This document shows, piece by piece, positions 24,514 through 33,321 of a stretch of DNA of 37,994 nt. The position numbers and the translations under genes were made by a program. The stretch spans positions 1 through 37,994 of the forward strand of contig CALVDM010000022.1 of NCBI GenBank assembly GCA_944326335.1. The letters are read 5' to 3'. The stretch is from an uncultured Bacteroidales bacterium. Lineage in GTDB: Bacteria > Bacteroidota > Bacteroidia > Bacteroidales > UBA932. Within the stretch, counting starts at the first letter, position 1. Every line of letters begins with the position of its first letter. The notes below the pieces were generated by a model that was given only the letters and a program-made list of their open reading frames with translations, was not told the origin of the DNA and ran no database searches.

Positions 24514-25763
24514 CAACGGCAAGCATCTGTACGATAGGAGACGAGATTCTCATAGGCCAGATTACCGACACTAATTCGGCGAAAATCGCCGTGGAGCTCG
24601 GCAAGGCCGGGATAAGGGTCACCAGGATGGTTTCGGTCGGGGATTCGCGGCCTGAGATAGAGAATATGCTCACGGAACTTCTCGGCAGTTCCGATGTGGT
24701 AATCGTTACCGGCGGGCTCGGCCCGACAAAGGACGATGTCACGAAGAATGTGATTTTCGGGCTTTCAGGAAGCCGCAGGTATGTGACAGACGAGGAGCAG
24801 CTCTCCATAATACACAGGATATTGTCTTCAAGGGGACTCGATGTGCTGGAAAGCAACAGGAGGCAGGCTTCTGTGCCCGAGAACTGCGATGTGATTCCTA
24901 ACAGGCTCGGTACGGCTCCGGTGACTGTCACGAGATTCCCTGAGGGGAGATTCGGGCATAAGGCCACATTGTATTCCCTGCCTGGCGTGCCATACGAGGC
25001 ACTCGGCGCAATGCCGGACGTGATAAAGGATATCTGTGCATCATACATGCTCGCACCGATATACCACAAGACAATAATGACATACGGGATAGCGGAATCC
25101 GCCCTTGCGGAGAAAATTTCCGCTTGGGAAGAAAGCCTTCCGTCAGGATTCAGCCTTGCGTATCTCCCGGACCCTGTGAAGGGAGTTGCGCTCAGACTGT
25201 CCGTATATGGGGAGAAACCGGCCGACGATGTACTTGAAGGGCTTCTTTCCGGCCTGAGGGCTATATTGGGAGATGCGATATATTCCGAGCAGGAAGACAC
25301 TCTGCAGGCGGTCGTAGGGAAACTCCTGAGCGGTTCAGGCAAGACCGTAAGCACGGCAGAGTCATGTACCGGAGGTAAGATAGCCTCACTCATCACATCT
25401 GTAGCCGGAGCTTCAGCCTATTATCTCGGCTCTGTCGTCTCATATTCGGAAAGCGTGAAGGAGAGCGTACTCGGCGTCCGGCATGAAATCATTTCGCGTC
25501 ATGGAGTCGTGAGCCCGGAATGCGTGGCAGCCATGGCTGAAGGAGTCAGGCGGCTCACAGGCAGCGACTTCTCCGTGGCCACATCCGGTTATGCAGGCCC
25601 TGACGGAAACCCTGCAGGCCTCGTGTGGGTAGGCCTCAGCTCAGCCTCAAGCACAAAGACCGCGAGTTTCAGTTTCAGGAATGACAGATTGCGCAATATC
25701 GAACGCTTTTCGGCGTCGGCTCTGGACGCGCTGCGCAGATTCATCCTATCCGAGAACGCGTAG
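24510..25763 (+). CDS. cinA: CinA family protein (NMN deamidase / molybdopterin-binding-like)
   Basis: Two-domain cytoplasmic protein of 417 residues. The N-terminal MoCF/MogA-like domain has TIGDEILIGQITDTNSAKIA and VIVTGGLGPTKDDVTKNV. The C-terminal CinA domain has STAESCTGGKIASLITSVAGASAYYLGSVVSYS and ATSGYAGPDGNPAGLVWVG, which in characterised homologues forms nicotinamide mononucleotide deamidase in pyridine-nucleotide recycling. Length matches the usual full-length CinA. The start overlaps the pyrD stop (ATGA), so expression is coupled to pyrD. The last 18 bases overlap the end of the convergent dipeptidase gene, with both stops inside the other gene. Confidence 0.94.
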   Translation: MTTASICTIGDEILIGQITDTNSAKIAVELGKAGIRVTRMVSVGDSRPEIENMLTELLGSSDVVIVTGGLGPTKDDVTKNVIFGLSGSRRYVTDEEQLSIIHRILSSRGLDVLESNRRQASVPENCDVIPNRLGTAPVTVTRFPEGRFGHKATLYSLPGVPYEALGAMPDVIKDICASYMLAPIYHKTIMTYGIAESALAEKISAWEESLPSGFSLAYLPDPVKGVALRLSVYGEKPADDVLEGLLSGLRAILGDAIYSEQEDTLQAVVGKLLSGSGKTVSTAESCTGGKIASLITSVAGASAYYLGSVVSYSESVKESVLGVRHEIISRHGVVSPECVAAMAEGVRRLTGSDFSVATSGYAGPDGNPAGLVWVGLSSASSTKTASFSFRNDRLRNIERFSASALDALRRFILSENA

Positions 25764-26810
25764 GAAATTCCCTCCTGCAATTTTTGCGATGTCATCTTCC
25801 CTGTAGCCGCGCTCCCTCAGGTCGTCGAATACGAGGCTGAACCGCGATATGTCCTCCATCCCTTCCGGAGTCACCGCTATGCCGTCGAAATCGGAGCCTA
25901 TCCCTACGTGGTCCGGTCCTGCAACGCTGACGGCGTGGTCGATATGGTCTGCAATCAGCCTGTAGGACGGGCGCGCAAGCTCCTTCAACCTGTCTTCAAT
26001 CTCATACCAGGCTGCCCTTTTTCCGGGATCTGAAGGGTCTGCGATGAATTCCGCTTCAATGCGCTCCCCTTCGTCGAGCAGCCCTGATTTTTCGAGCACC
26101 TGCATGAAGGCCGCATCGAGAAAGACCGGGTAGAAGTTTATCTGGAGGACTCCCCCGTTGTCTGCCAGGGCACGTATCATTTCATCCGAGAGATTGCGCC
26201 TGTGGTCCGACAACGACCTGCAGCATGAATGTGTTGCGACCACCGGAGCCGTCGAGTGCTCGAGCACATCGTAGAACGTCCTGTCTGAGGCGTGCGACAC
26301 ATCTATCAGCATGCCGAGCCTGTTCATTTCCGCGACCACTTCCCTGCCGAACGGACTCAGACCGCCCCAGAATCCGGTGTCAGGTGCGCTTGAGTCGCAT
26401 ATCTCGTTGTGCTGCGAATGCGTGAGGGTGACATAACGCACCCCGGCCCTGTAGAAAAGCCGCAGCAGAGGCAGTGACTTCTGGATGGCGGAACCGTTCT
26501 CGAGCCCGAGGAAGACAGAAAGAAGTCCCTTTTCCTTGGCTGCATACGCTTCTTCCGCGCATGTCGCAAGCACCGCCTTGTCGGGATTGGCATCTATGGC
26601 GTCGCACACGTCTGCCAGCAGTTCCATCGCATACGATGTCGCTTCCGGCCCCTTCAGCGAGGCCGGGACATACAGGGCGAAGAATGAGCCGTCCACTCCC
26701 CCTTCCTTCATCCTCGGGAAATCCACATGGCCGTGCGCATTCCTCATGCCGACGTTTCTCAGCCTGTGTATCTGGGACGGCGTGTCGCAGTGTGAATCGA
26801 GTACGAACAT
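25746..26810 (-). CDS. Membrane dipeptidase-type metallopeptidase (M19)
   Basis: Zinc peptidase of the renal dipeptidase family, cleaving dipeptides including those with D-residues; 354 residues. The binuclear site is visible: H7 and D9 in LDSHCDTP, the bridging glutamate in VFLGLENGSAI, then LIDVSHASD and VATHSCCRSLSDHRRNLSD. GSDFDGIA near the end is also family-typical. No signal peptide is visible at the chosen start, so a cytoplasmic location is likely, unlike the membrane-anchored animal form. The ATG is 2 bases after the rlmB stop, so it is coupled to rlmB and is the last gene of the long minus-strand run. It overlaps cinA by 18 bases at the 3' end. Confidence 0.92.
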   Translation of the reverse strand: MFVLDSHCDTPSQIHRLRNVGMRNAHGHVDFPRMKEGGVDGSFFALYVPASLKGPEATSYAMELLADVCDAIDANPDKAVLATCAEEAYAAKEKGLLSVFLGLENGSAIQKSLPLLRLFYRAGVRYVTLTHSQHNEICDSSAPDTGFWGGLSPFGREVVAEMNRLGMLIDVSHASDRTFYDVLEHSTAPVVATHSCCRSLSDHRRNLSDEMIRALADNGGVLQINFYPVFLDAAFMQVLEKSGLLDEGERIEAEFIADPSDPGKRAAWYEIEDRLKELARPSYRLIADHIDHAVSVAGPDHVGIGSDFDGIAVTPEGMEDISRFSLVFDDLRERGYREDDIAKIAGGNFLRVLG

Positions 26811-26812
26811 GT

Positions 26813-27556
26813 TTATTTCATCCGTTGTCTCACAGCCTCATACAGCACTACGGAAGTGGCGACCGAGACATTCAGCGAAGATATGCTGCCGGACATCGGG
26901 ATTGACACCTTGTCGTCCGACAGTTCCAGCATCGACTGCGAGATGCCCTTGCCCTCGGAGCCCATGACAAAGGCGCAAGGCCCAGTCATGTCTGCATCGT
27001 ATATCAGCCTGTCGGCTTTCTCCGTGAGGGATATGAGCCGGAAGCCGCTCTGCTTCAGATAATAGGCGGCAAGCCTCAGATTCGGGACCTTGGCCACGGA
27101 AAGCCGCATGAGTGCGCCGGCGGAAGCCTTTATCGCCTCGGCATTCAGGGCTGCCCCGCCCTTTGCAGGGACGATTATCCCGCTTCCTCCCGCACATTCG
27201 AGTGTCCTGGCTATGGCTCCGAGGTTCCTGACATCGCTCACACCGTCGAGAATCACGATGACCGGGGCTTCGGAAGTGGCGAGGGAGGTGTCAATCAGCG
27301 TCTCGTACGGGACGTAGTCGATGCATGAGATATATGCCACGACACCCTGGTGCGCACCTTTCACAATCCTGTTGAGCCTTTCCACCGGAACGTACTGGAC
27401 AGGTATGCTGTTCCTGGCCAGCAATGCGGTCAGTTCCCTGTAGAGCGGGCCTTCCATGCCTTGTTTGAGCAGGACCTTGTCGAATTTCTTGCCTGCCTTT
27501 ACAGCTTCCATGACGGGATGAATCCCGAACAGGTGCTGGAGTTTTTGTTCTTCCAT
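26813..27556 (-). CDS. rlmB: 23S rRNA (guanosine-2'-O)-methyltransferase RlmB / TrmH family
   Basis: SPOUT-class methyltransferase, predicted to methylate the ribose of a 23S rRNA guanosine (G2251 in E. coli); 247 residues. An N-terminal substrate-binding domain (LFGIHPVMEAVKAGKKFDKVLL) precedes the knotted SAM domain, whose motifs are VILDGVSDVRNLGAIARTLEC, AIKASAGALMRL, FVMGSEGKGIS and SIPMSGSISSLNVSVATSVVLYE. The catalytic N and R of motif 1 and the NVS of motif 3 are present. It starts 15 bases after the ABC-F stop and runs into the dipeptidase with a 2-base gap. TrmH-like tRNA specificity cannot be excluded. Confidence 0.93.
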   Translation of the reverse strand: MEEQKLQHLFGIHPVMEAVKAGKKFDKVLLKQGMEGPLYRELTALLARNSIPVQYVPVERLNRIVKGAHQGVVAYISCIDYVPYETLIDTSLATSEAPVIVILDGVSDVRNLGAIARTLECAGGSGIIVPAKGGAALNAEAIKASAGALMRLSVAKVPNLRLAAYYLKQSGFRLISLTEKADRLIYDADMTGPCAFVMGSEGKGISQSMLELSDDKVSIPMSGSISSLNVSVATSVVLYEAVRQRMK

Positions 27557-27571
27557 ATAAGATATCTGTTG

Positions 27572-29518
27572 TCAGTCCGATGAATCCACGAGTTTCCCCC
27601 ATTCCTCCGTATTGGCATCGAGGTCCCTCTTCATTTCGAGATACTGCCTCGTCAGCTCCATTATGTCGTCCGAAGGGCCCGGTGAGGCAAGTATGGATTC
27701 GATTTCCTTCATTTTTTTCTCCGTCTCCTCTATCGCCTTCTCGAGGAATGTAATCCTGTTCCGGATTTTCCTTTCCTCCTTGGAGATGTATTTTTTCTGC
27801 TGGTATTCCTGTCTGGAAACGGCCTTCTGAGCCGGTTCCGCCTCCCTGACAGGCTTGGCGGCCTGTGCCTTGCGCTCAAGTTCGCTCAGATTCTCTATCC
27901 TGCGCTTCCGGAGGAAGTCCTCGATGCCGCCGAGATGCTCCGTGACTTTCCCGTCGCGGAACTCGTACAGCTTGTCTACGAGTCCGTCGAGGAAGTCCCT
28001 GTCGTGCGAGACCACCAGAAGGGTGCCGTCGTATGCCTTCAACGCCTGCTTGAGTATGTCCTTCGACCTTATGTCCATGTGGTTGGTGGGCTCGTCAAGG
28101 GCAAGCAGGTTGTATGGCTTGAGCATGAGCTTCGCCATGGCAAGCCTTGCCCTCTCGCCTCCGCTCAGGACAGCGACCTTCTTGTCTATGTCCTCCCCCT
28201 TGAAGAGGAAGGCCGCGAGTATGTCCCTCAGCTTGGTCCGTATGTCCCCTACGGCAATCCTGTCAAGGGTCCCGAACACGGTATCGCTCTTGTCGAGTAT
28301 GTCCTCCTGGTTCTGGGCATAGTATCCGATATTCACGTTGTGGCCGAGACGTGCTGTGCCTGAGAGCGGGGCGAGTTCTCCTGTCAATGCCCTCATGAGG
28401 GTGGTCTTGCCTTCTCCGTTCCTGCCCACGAGGGCCACTTTCTCTCCCCTGCGTATCTCGATATTGGCTCCCTTGAACACCACCTTCAGCCCTTTGTCGG
28501 GATTGTTGTATCCGAGAGACAGTGCCTCGGCCTTGAATACCACGTCTCCTGACCTCGGGGCCGGAGGGAATTTCACGCTGAGGGCAGAATTGTCCTCGAT
28601 GTCAACCTCAATCCTCTCGAGCTTGTCGAGCTGCTTGATTCTCGACTGTACCTGGTTGGATTTCGTAGGCTTGTAGCGGAATCTTTCTATGAAGTCCTCC
28701 GTCTTCTCAATCATGCGCTGCTGGTTCTCGTACGCTGCCGTCTGCTGGGCTATCCTTTCCTTGCGGAGTTCGAGATACCGGCTGTACGGGACCTTGTAGT
28801 CATGTATGTGGCCGAGCATTATCTCCACGGTCCTGTTCGTGATGTTGTCCAGGAATTTCCTGTCGTGGGATATGAGCACGAGAGAGCCCTTGTACGCCTT
28901 CAGATAGTCTTCAAGCCACTCTATCGACTCTATGTCAAGATGGTTGGTAGGCTCGTCCAGCAGCAGAATGTCCGGTTTGGAAAGCAGTATCTTGGCAAGT
29001 TCGATGCGCATGTTCCAGCCCTGGCTGAATGTCTCCGTGGGTCTGCCGAGCTCGTCCTGCCGGAACCCGAGTCCGGTCAATGTCCTTTCGGCGGCCACTT
29101 CCGGGGAATCTGCCCTGGAATATGAAAGACGGTCGTTCACGTCGTTCATCCTTTCAATCAGCTTCCTGTATTCCGGCGAGTCATAGTCATCCCTCGACGA
29201 CAGCTGTTCCATAAGGGAATCCAGTTCGGCCTCCATGGCGAACAGCTCCGAAAATGCCGTCATGGTCTCGTCAATGACGCTTTTCCCCTTGTGGTGCTCC
29301 ATAATCTGGGGAAGATAGCCTATGCGCATATCCGACGGCATCTCTATCTTTCCCGATGTGGGCTTCTGCAGGCCGCATATCAGCTTCAGTATGGTGGACT
29401 TCCCTGCCCCGTTCTTGCCGACAAGCCCTATCTTGTCATTCTCGCTGATATGGAAACTTATGTCGTCAAGCAGGGTGAAACCGCCGTATGCAACCGTCAA
29501 TGAATTTATTGAAATCAT
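27572..29518 (-). CDS. ABC-F ATPase (translation factor type)
   Basis: Soluble ribosome-associated ATPase with two ATP-binding cassettes and no membrane domain; 648 residues. Cassette 1 has GKNGAGKST, the signature region FSQGWNMRIELA and LLDEPTNHLD. An interdomain linker rich in basic and helical residues follows (RFRYKPTKSNQVQSRIKQLDKLERIEVD). Cassette 2 has GRNGEGKTT, LSGGERARLAMA and LALDEPTNHMD. A C-terminal Lys/Glu coiled coil (about 555-645) resembles Uup-type tails. The start is MISINSLTVAY at 29518; a longer reading to 29602 has no cassette-like residues and overlaps the upstream thioesterase. Members act on stalled ribosomes or antibiotic resistance; nothing here favours resistance. 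Confidence 0.93.
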   Translation of the reverse strand: MISINSLTVAYGGFTLLDDISFHISENDKIGLVGKNGAGKSTILKLICGLQKPTSGKIEMPSDMRIGYLPQIMEHHKGKSVIDETMTAFSELFAMEAELDSLMEQLSSRDDYDSPEYRKLIERMNDVNDRLSYSRADSPEVAAERTLTGLGFRQDELGRPTETFSQGWNMRIELAKILLSKPDILLLDEPTNHLDIESIEWLEDYLKAYKGSLVLISHDRKFLDNITNRTVEIMLGHIHDYKVPYSRYLELRKERIAQQTAAYENQQRMIEKTEDFIERFRYKPTKSNQVQSRIKQLDKLERIEVDIEDNSALSVKFPPAPRSGDVVFKAEALSLGYNNPDKGLKVVFKGANIEIRRGEKVALVGRNGEGKTTLMRALTGELAPLSGTARLGHNVNIGYYAQNQEDILDKSDTVFGTLDRIAVGDIRTKLRDILAAFLFKGEDIDKKVAVLSGGERARLAMAKLMLKPYNLLALDEPTNHMDIRSKDILKQALKAYDGTLLVVSHDRDFLDGLVDKLYEFRDGKVTEHLGGIEDFLRKRRIENLSELERKAQAAKPVREAEPAQKAVSRQEYQQKKYISKEERKIRNRITFLEKAIEETEKKMKEIESILASPGPSDDIMELTRQYLEMKRDLDANTEEWGKLVDSSD

Positions 29519-29553
29519 GCCTGAGTCCTTCTGAAAAACCGGAGCACGCCAGG

Positions 29554-29961
29554 TCACTCCGTAATGTTGCTGCCTATCAGTTCCGCAAGTTTCTGCGGGC
29601 ATCTCACCGGATGCCTTGTGACCGCATCGATGAACCCGAGCACAACCTTGCCGGTGCAGAGCAGCTCGCCGTTCTGGTTGTATATCTCAGTATCCACGAC
29701 GAGTTTGGCCATTGGCACCTTGCTGATGGCCGACACAATCCTGAGCGTATCACCCATCTTTGCAGGTGTCCTGTAGCGGGCTTCTACCGACACTACCGGA
29801 AGCATCACCCCTTCCTGCTCTATCACTTCTATCGGAAGACCGTATTTCTTCATCATGTCCGAACGCCCGCACTCGAAATAGCGTATGTAATTCGAGTGAT
29901 GCACTATACCCATCTGGTCCGTCTCATAGTAGCGGACCGCCAGTTCAAGTTCTGCCTTCAT
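29554..29961 (-). CDS. Acyl-CoA thioesterase (YbgC/4HBT type)
   Basis: Small hot-dog-fold thioesterase of 135 residues that would hydrolyse an acyl-CoA or acyl-ACP thioester in the cytoplasm. The catalytic motif YYETDQMGIVHHSNYIRYFE holds the aspartate (D16) and the paired histidines. The central helix is ECGRSDMMKKYGLPI, and the later strands KLVVDTEIYNQNGELLCTGKVVLGFID match the family. It lies 16 bases after valS and 35 before the ABC-F gene, all on the same strand. Substrate chain length is not readable; YbgC-type enzymes are linked to the Tol-Pal locus in proteobacteria, but no tol gene is here. Confidence 0.9.
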   Translation of the reverse strand: MKAELELAVRYYETDQMGIVHHSNYIRYFECGRSDMMKKYGLPIEVIEQEGVMLPVVSVEARYRTPAKMGDTLRIVSAISKVPMAKLVVDTEIYNQNGELLCTGKVVLGFIDAVTRHPVRCPQKLAELIGSNITE

Positions 29962-29977
29962 GGTAAAATCTCCGCAT

Positions 29978-32623
29978 TCAACCTTTCAGTGCCTTCAGTG
30001 ACGCCCGCGCCGCCTCTATCTTGGCGAGGGAGTCGGCTTCCTTCTTCCGTTCCGTCTCTACGACCTTTTCCGGTGCACTGTTGACGAACTTTTCGTTCGA
30101 GAGCTTCCTGCGCACGCTTTCAAGGAATTTTTCCTGATATGCTATCGCAGCTTCGAGCTTGGCAATCTCCTCCTCCACGTTCACAAGACCGGTGAGAGGG
30201 ACGGACAGCTCGAATGTGCGGACAAGGAACGTCACTCCTGTCTCCTTGCCGGCATCCCCGTCAGGAGACACTTCCACATTGGCAAGCTTGGATATGACAG
30301 GAATCACCCTTTCAGGGAATCCCGCCTTGACATTCAGGACGAGAGTCTCCTTCGGGGATATGTTCTTCTGCTGGCGAATGTTGCGCACCCCGGCCACGGT
30401 CTCGAATGCTATCTCGAAATCCGATATGAGGGAACTGTCGTATTTCCCGGCGGAAGGATAGCGCTGGAGCATTATGGTTTCCCCGTCTTTCCTCGGCTCC
30501 ATGGACTGCCAGAGCTCCTCTGTGATGAATGGCATCACAGGATGTATCATCTTCAGCAATGAGCTGAAGAATTCCCTTGTGGCCCTATATGTGGACGCGT
30601 CAATACCCGTGTTGTATGCCGGTTTCACTATTTCGAGATACCAGGAGCAGAACTCATCCCAGAAGAATTTGTATATCGTCATGAGCGCATCCGAAATCCT
30701 GAATTTGGAGAAATGGTCCTCCACCTGCTCGACAACCTGGTTCATCCTGTCCCTGAACCACCCGACAGCTATTCCGGAAGCAGCAGGGACACGTGCGTCC
30801 CCGTCCACCTTCCATCCGGAGATAAGGCGGTATGCGTTCCATATCTTGTTGCAGAAATTCCTGCCCTGCTCTATCTGCGCCTCGTCGTAAAGTATGTCGT
30901 TGCCTGCAGAACTGCACAGCAGCATGCCGAGCCTCACTGCGTCCGCACCGTACTTTCCTATGAGGTCAAGCGGGTCCGGCGAGTTGCCGAGCGTCTTGGA
31001 CATCTTCCTGCCGAGCTTGTCGCGGACGATGCCCGTGAGATAGACATTGCGGAAAGGTATGTCCTTCATGAATTCGTTTCCGGCCATTATCATCCTCGCC
31101 ACCCAGAAGAACAGGATGTCCGGACCTGTCACAAGGTCGTTGGTCGGATAGTAGTATGCAAGGTCCTTCCCCGGTGCAGCCTCAGGGTGCCCTGGTTTTG
31201 CCGGGTCGAACACGGAAATAGGCCAGAGCCAGGAGGAGAACCATGTGTCGAGCACGTCTTCATCCTGCCTGAGGTCGGAGGACGTGATTGCAGGGTCCAG
31301 CTTCCTCGCAGCCGCAAGAGCCTCTTCCGGTGTCGGCTCCACAACGAAACGCCCGTCAGGAAGATAGTATGCAGGTATGCGCTGCCCCCACCAGAGCTGG
31401 CGGGAGATGCACCAGTCCTTCACATTCTCCATCCAGTGCCTGTATGTGTTCCTGTATTTGTCCGGTATGAGCTTGACCTTTCCGCTTTCCACAGACTCGA
31501 GAGCCTCTTTTGCAAGTGCATCCATCTTCAGGAACCACTGCATGGACAGCCTCGGCTCTATGACTGCGTCAGTCCTTTCCGAGTACCCGACAGGTGAGGT
31601 GTAGTCCTCCACTTTCTCGAGGTTTCCGGCTTCACGGAGCATCCCCTCTATCTTGCGGCGGGCATCGAACCTGTCCTCTCCCACAAGTATCTGGGCCTTT
31701 TCGTTCAGACGGCCGTGGTCGTCTATTATGTCAAGTACGGGGAGGTTGTGCCTCATGCCTATTTCGTAGTCGTTGACATCATGTGCAGGGGTCACCTTCA
31801 GGCAGCCGGTACCGAATCCCATTTCGACATAGCTGTCTTCGATGACTGGTATCTCCTTGTTTATGAGCGGTATGAGGACCTTCTTCCCTTTCAGCCAATG
31901 ATATCTTTCGTCTTCAGGGTTGATACATATCGCCGCATCTGCCATGATTGTCTCAGGGCGTGTCGTGGCTATTATTATGTATCTGTCCGTAGGGTTTCCG
32001 TTCCCGTCCGATATGAAATACCTCAGATGGTAGAACTTGCTCACGGTATCCCTGTGTATCACTTCCTCGTCGCTGACTGCAGTGTGGCCGACAGGGTCCC
32101 AGTTCACCATCCTTATCCCTCTGTATATGTATCCCTTCCGGTAGAAATAGACAAAGGTGTTTATAACGGCCTCGCTCAGGTCCGGGTCCATCGTGAACCT
32201 TGTCCTGTCCCAGTCGCATGATGCCCCGAGCTTGCGGAGCTGGCTGAGGATTATGCCGCCGTGTTTCTCTTTCCATTCCCATGCATATTTCAGGAATTCC
32301 TCCCTTGTGAGGTCCTCCTTCTCGATGCCTTCCGCCCTGAGCTTGGCCACCACCTTGTTCTCGGTGGCTATCGAGGCATGGTCTGTCCCGGGTACCCAGC
32401 ACGCGTTCTTCCCGTCCATCCTCGCCTTGCGTACGAGCACGTCGTTCAGCGTGTTGTTCAGCACATGTCCCATGTGCAGTATCCCGGTGACATTCGGTGG
32501 CGGTATCACCACGGTATAGGGTTCACGGTCATCGGGCTCAGAGTGGAAAAACTTGTGTTCCAGCCAGTAGGCGTACCATTTGTCTTCAGTTTCCGAAGGG
32601 TTGTATTTAGCGGAAAGTTCCAT
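29978..32623 (-). CDS. valS: Valyl-tRNA synthetase
   Basis: Class I aminoacyl-tRNA synthetase charging tRNA-Val; 881 residues, as expected. The ATP-binding HIGH motif is PPNVTGILHMGH and the KMSKS motif is GRKMSKTLGNSPDPLD. The CP1 editing domain (ATTRPETIMADAAICINPEDE, GCLKVTPAHDVNDYEIG), the anticodon-binding domain and the C-terminal tRNA-binding coiled coil (VEEEIAKLEAAIAYQEKFLESVRRKLS) are all present. The ATG at 32623 is preceded by a leader of about 70 bases with a good TATCTTTG promoter and a strong hairpin, so valS is transcribed apart from the upstream maf gene. It is the head of a valS-thioesterase-ABC-F-rlmB-dipeptidase run. Confidence 0.97.
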   Translation of the reverse strand: MELSAKYNPSETEDKWYAYWLEHKFFHSEPDDREPYTVVIPPPNVTGILHMGHVLNNTLNDVLVRKARMDGKNACWVPGTDHASIATENKVVAKLRAEGIEKEDLTREEFLKYAWEWKEKHGGIILSQLRKLGASCDWDRTRFTMDPDLSEAVINTFVYFYRKGYIYRGIRMVNWDPVGHTAVSDEEVIHRDTVSKFYHLRYFISDGNGNPTDRYIIIATTRPETIMADAAICINPEDERYHWLKGKKVLIPLINKEIPVIEDSYVEMGFGTGCLKVTPAHDVNDYEIGMRHNLPVLDIIDDHGRLNEKAQILVGEDRFDARRKIEGMLREAGNLEKVEDYTSPVGYSERTDAVIEPRLSMQWFLKMDALAKEALESVESGKVKLIPDKYRNTYRHWMENVKDWCISRQLWWGQRIPAYYLPDGRFVVEPTPEEALAAARKLDPAITSSDLRQDEDVLDTWFSSWLWPISVFDPAKPGHPEAAPGKDLAYYYPTNDLVTGPDILFFWVARMIMAGNEFMKDIPFRNVYLTGIVRDKLGRKMSKTLGNSPDPLDLIGKYGADAVRLGMLLCSSAGNDILYDEAQIEQGRNFCNKIWNAYRLISGWKVDGDARVPAASGIAVGWFRDRMNQVVEQVEDHFSKFRISDALMTIYKFFWDEFCSWYLEIVKPAYNTGIDASTYRATREFFSSLLKMIHPVMPFITEELWQSMEPRKDGETIMLQRYPSAGKYDSSLISDFEIAFETVAGVRNIRQQKNISPKETLVLNVKAGFPERVIPVISKLANVEVSPDGDAGKETGVTFLVRTFELSVPLTGLVNVEEEIAKLEAAIAYQEKFLESVRRKLSNEKFVNSAPEKVVETERKKEADSLAKIEAARASLKALKG

Positions 32624-32646
32624 ATTTTATAACGTTATCTTGGAAA

Positions 32647-32685
32647 GGGAATTGTCATATCCGCTTGCAGGTCATGACAGTTCCC
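32647..32685 (-). promoter_or_regulatory. Structured valS leader hairpin
   Basis: GGGAATTGTCAT (32647-32658) and ATGACAGTTCCC (32674-32685) form a 12-base-pair stem with one mismatch around a 15-base loop, in the valS leader as read from the minus strand. A small dyad GCAC-AAAC-GTGC lies next to it (32688-32699). The structure is not followed by a T-run, so it is a candidate leader control element, not a terminator. Confidence 0.5.
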
Positions 32686-32698
32686 GCGCACAAACGTG

Positions 32699-32706
32699 CA
32701 AAGATA
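32699..32706 (-). promoter_or_regulatory. -7 element of valS
   Basis: The minus strand reads TATCTTTG followed by CACG, a perfect TAnnTTTG. Transcription would start near 32693, about 70 bases before the ATG. The -33 region is not clear. Confidence 0.6.
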
Positions 32707-32728
32707 ATATTTAATTCCGGATTACAGG

Positions 32729-33319
32729 CTATCGCTCATCGAGAAATGTCTTGAGCCGTGCATAGACTTTCTGTACCGGCAGCCCCATTATCGTGTAGAA
32801 GGAGCCTTCGATGCTTTCGATGCAGGCATAGCCTATCCATTCCTGGATTCCGTAAGCACCGGCCTTGTCGTATGGTCTGTATCTGTCGATGTAGTAATCA
32901 ATCTCAGTATCCTCGAGGGCGGAGAAGCGGACTTTTGCAACATCGGAAAATGTCTCCTCCCGTTCCGTGGACCTGATTGTCACGGCCGTGACCACTTCAT
33001 GCTCCCGGCCGGACAGCTCCCGCAGCATACGCACGGCATCTTCCCTGTCCCTGGGCTTCCCGAGGACCTTTCCGCCGCATATCACCACGGTGTCTGATGT
33101 TATAAGGATTTCGTCATCGGAGAGGGGCCGGTGGAAGCCGTGCGACTTCCCCTCGGACATCATCGCAGGAATCTCCGCAGACGAGGGCATCCCGCTGAAA
33201 TTTTCCTCGAAGTTGTTGTCCGTGTCCACCACGAAGTCCAGGTCGAGTCCTGCAAGCAGCTCCCTCCTTCTCGGGGAGGCACTGCCGAGGATTATCTTCT
33301 TTCCTTTAAACGGTTCCAT
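32729..33319 (-). CDS. maf: Maf-type nucleotide pyrophosphatase
   Basis: House-cleaning hydrolase of dTTP/UTP and modified nucleotides; 196 residues. The N-terminal loop LGSASPRRRELLAGL binds the triphosphate. The catalytic base aspartate lies in ITSDTVV, followed by GKVLGKPRDREDAVRMLRELSGREHEV, and later segments KAGAYGIQEW and SFYTIMGLPV complete the fold. The ATG at 33319 (MEPFKGKK) is chosen; a longer reading to 33406 lies inside kdsC and has no Maf features. It starts 2 bases after the kdsC stop, so the two are coupled. In proteobacteria Maf is called a septum-formation inhibitor, but no division phenotype is implied here. Confidence 0.94.
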   Translation of the reverse strand: MEPFKGKKIILGSASPRRRELLAGLDLDFVVDTDNNFEENFSGMPSSAEIPAMMSEGKSHGFHRPLSDDEILITSDTVVICGGKVLGKPRDREDAVRMLRELSGREHEVVTAVTIRSTEREETFSDVAKVRFSALEDTEIDYYIDRYRPYDKAGAYGIQEWIGYACIESIEGSFYTIMGLPVQKVYARLKTFLDER

Positions 33320-33321
33320 AT

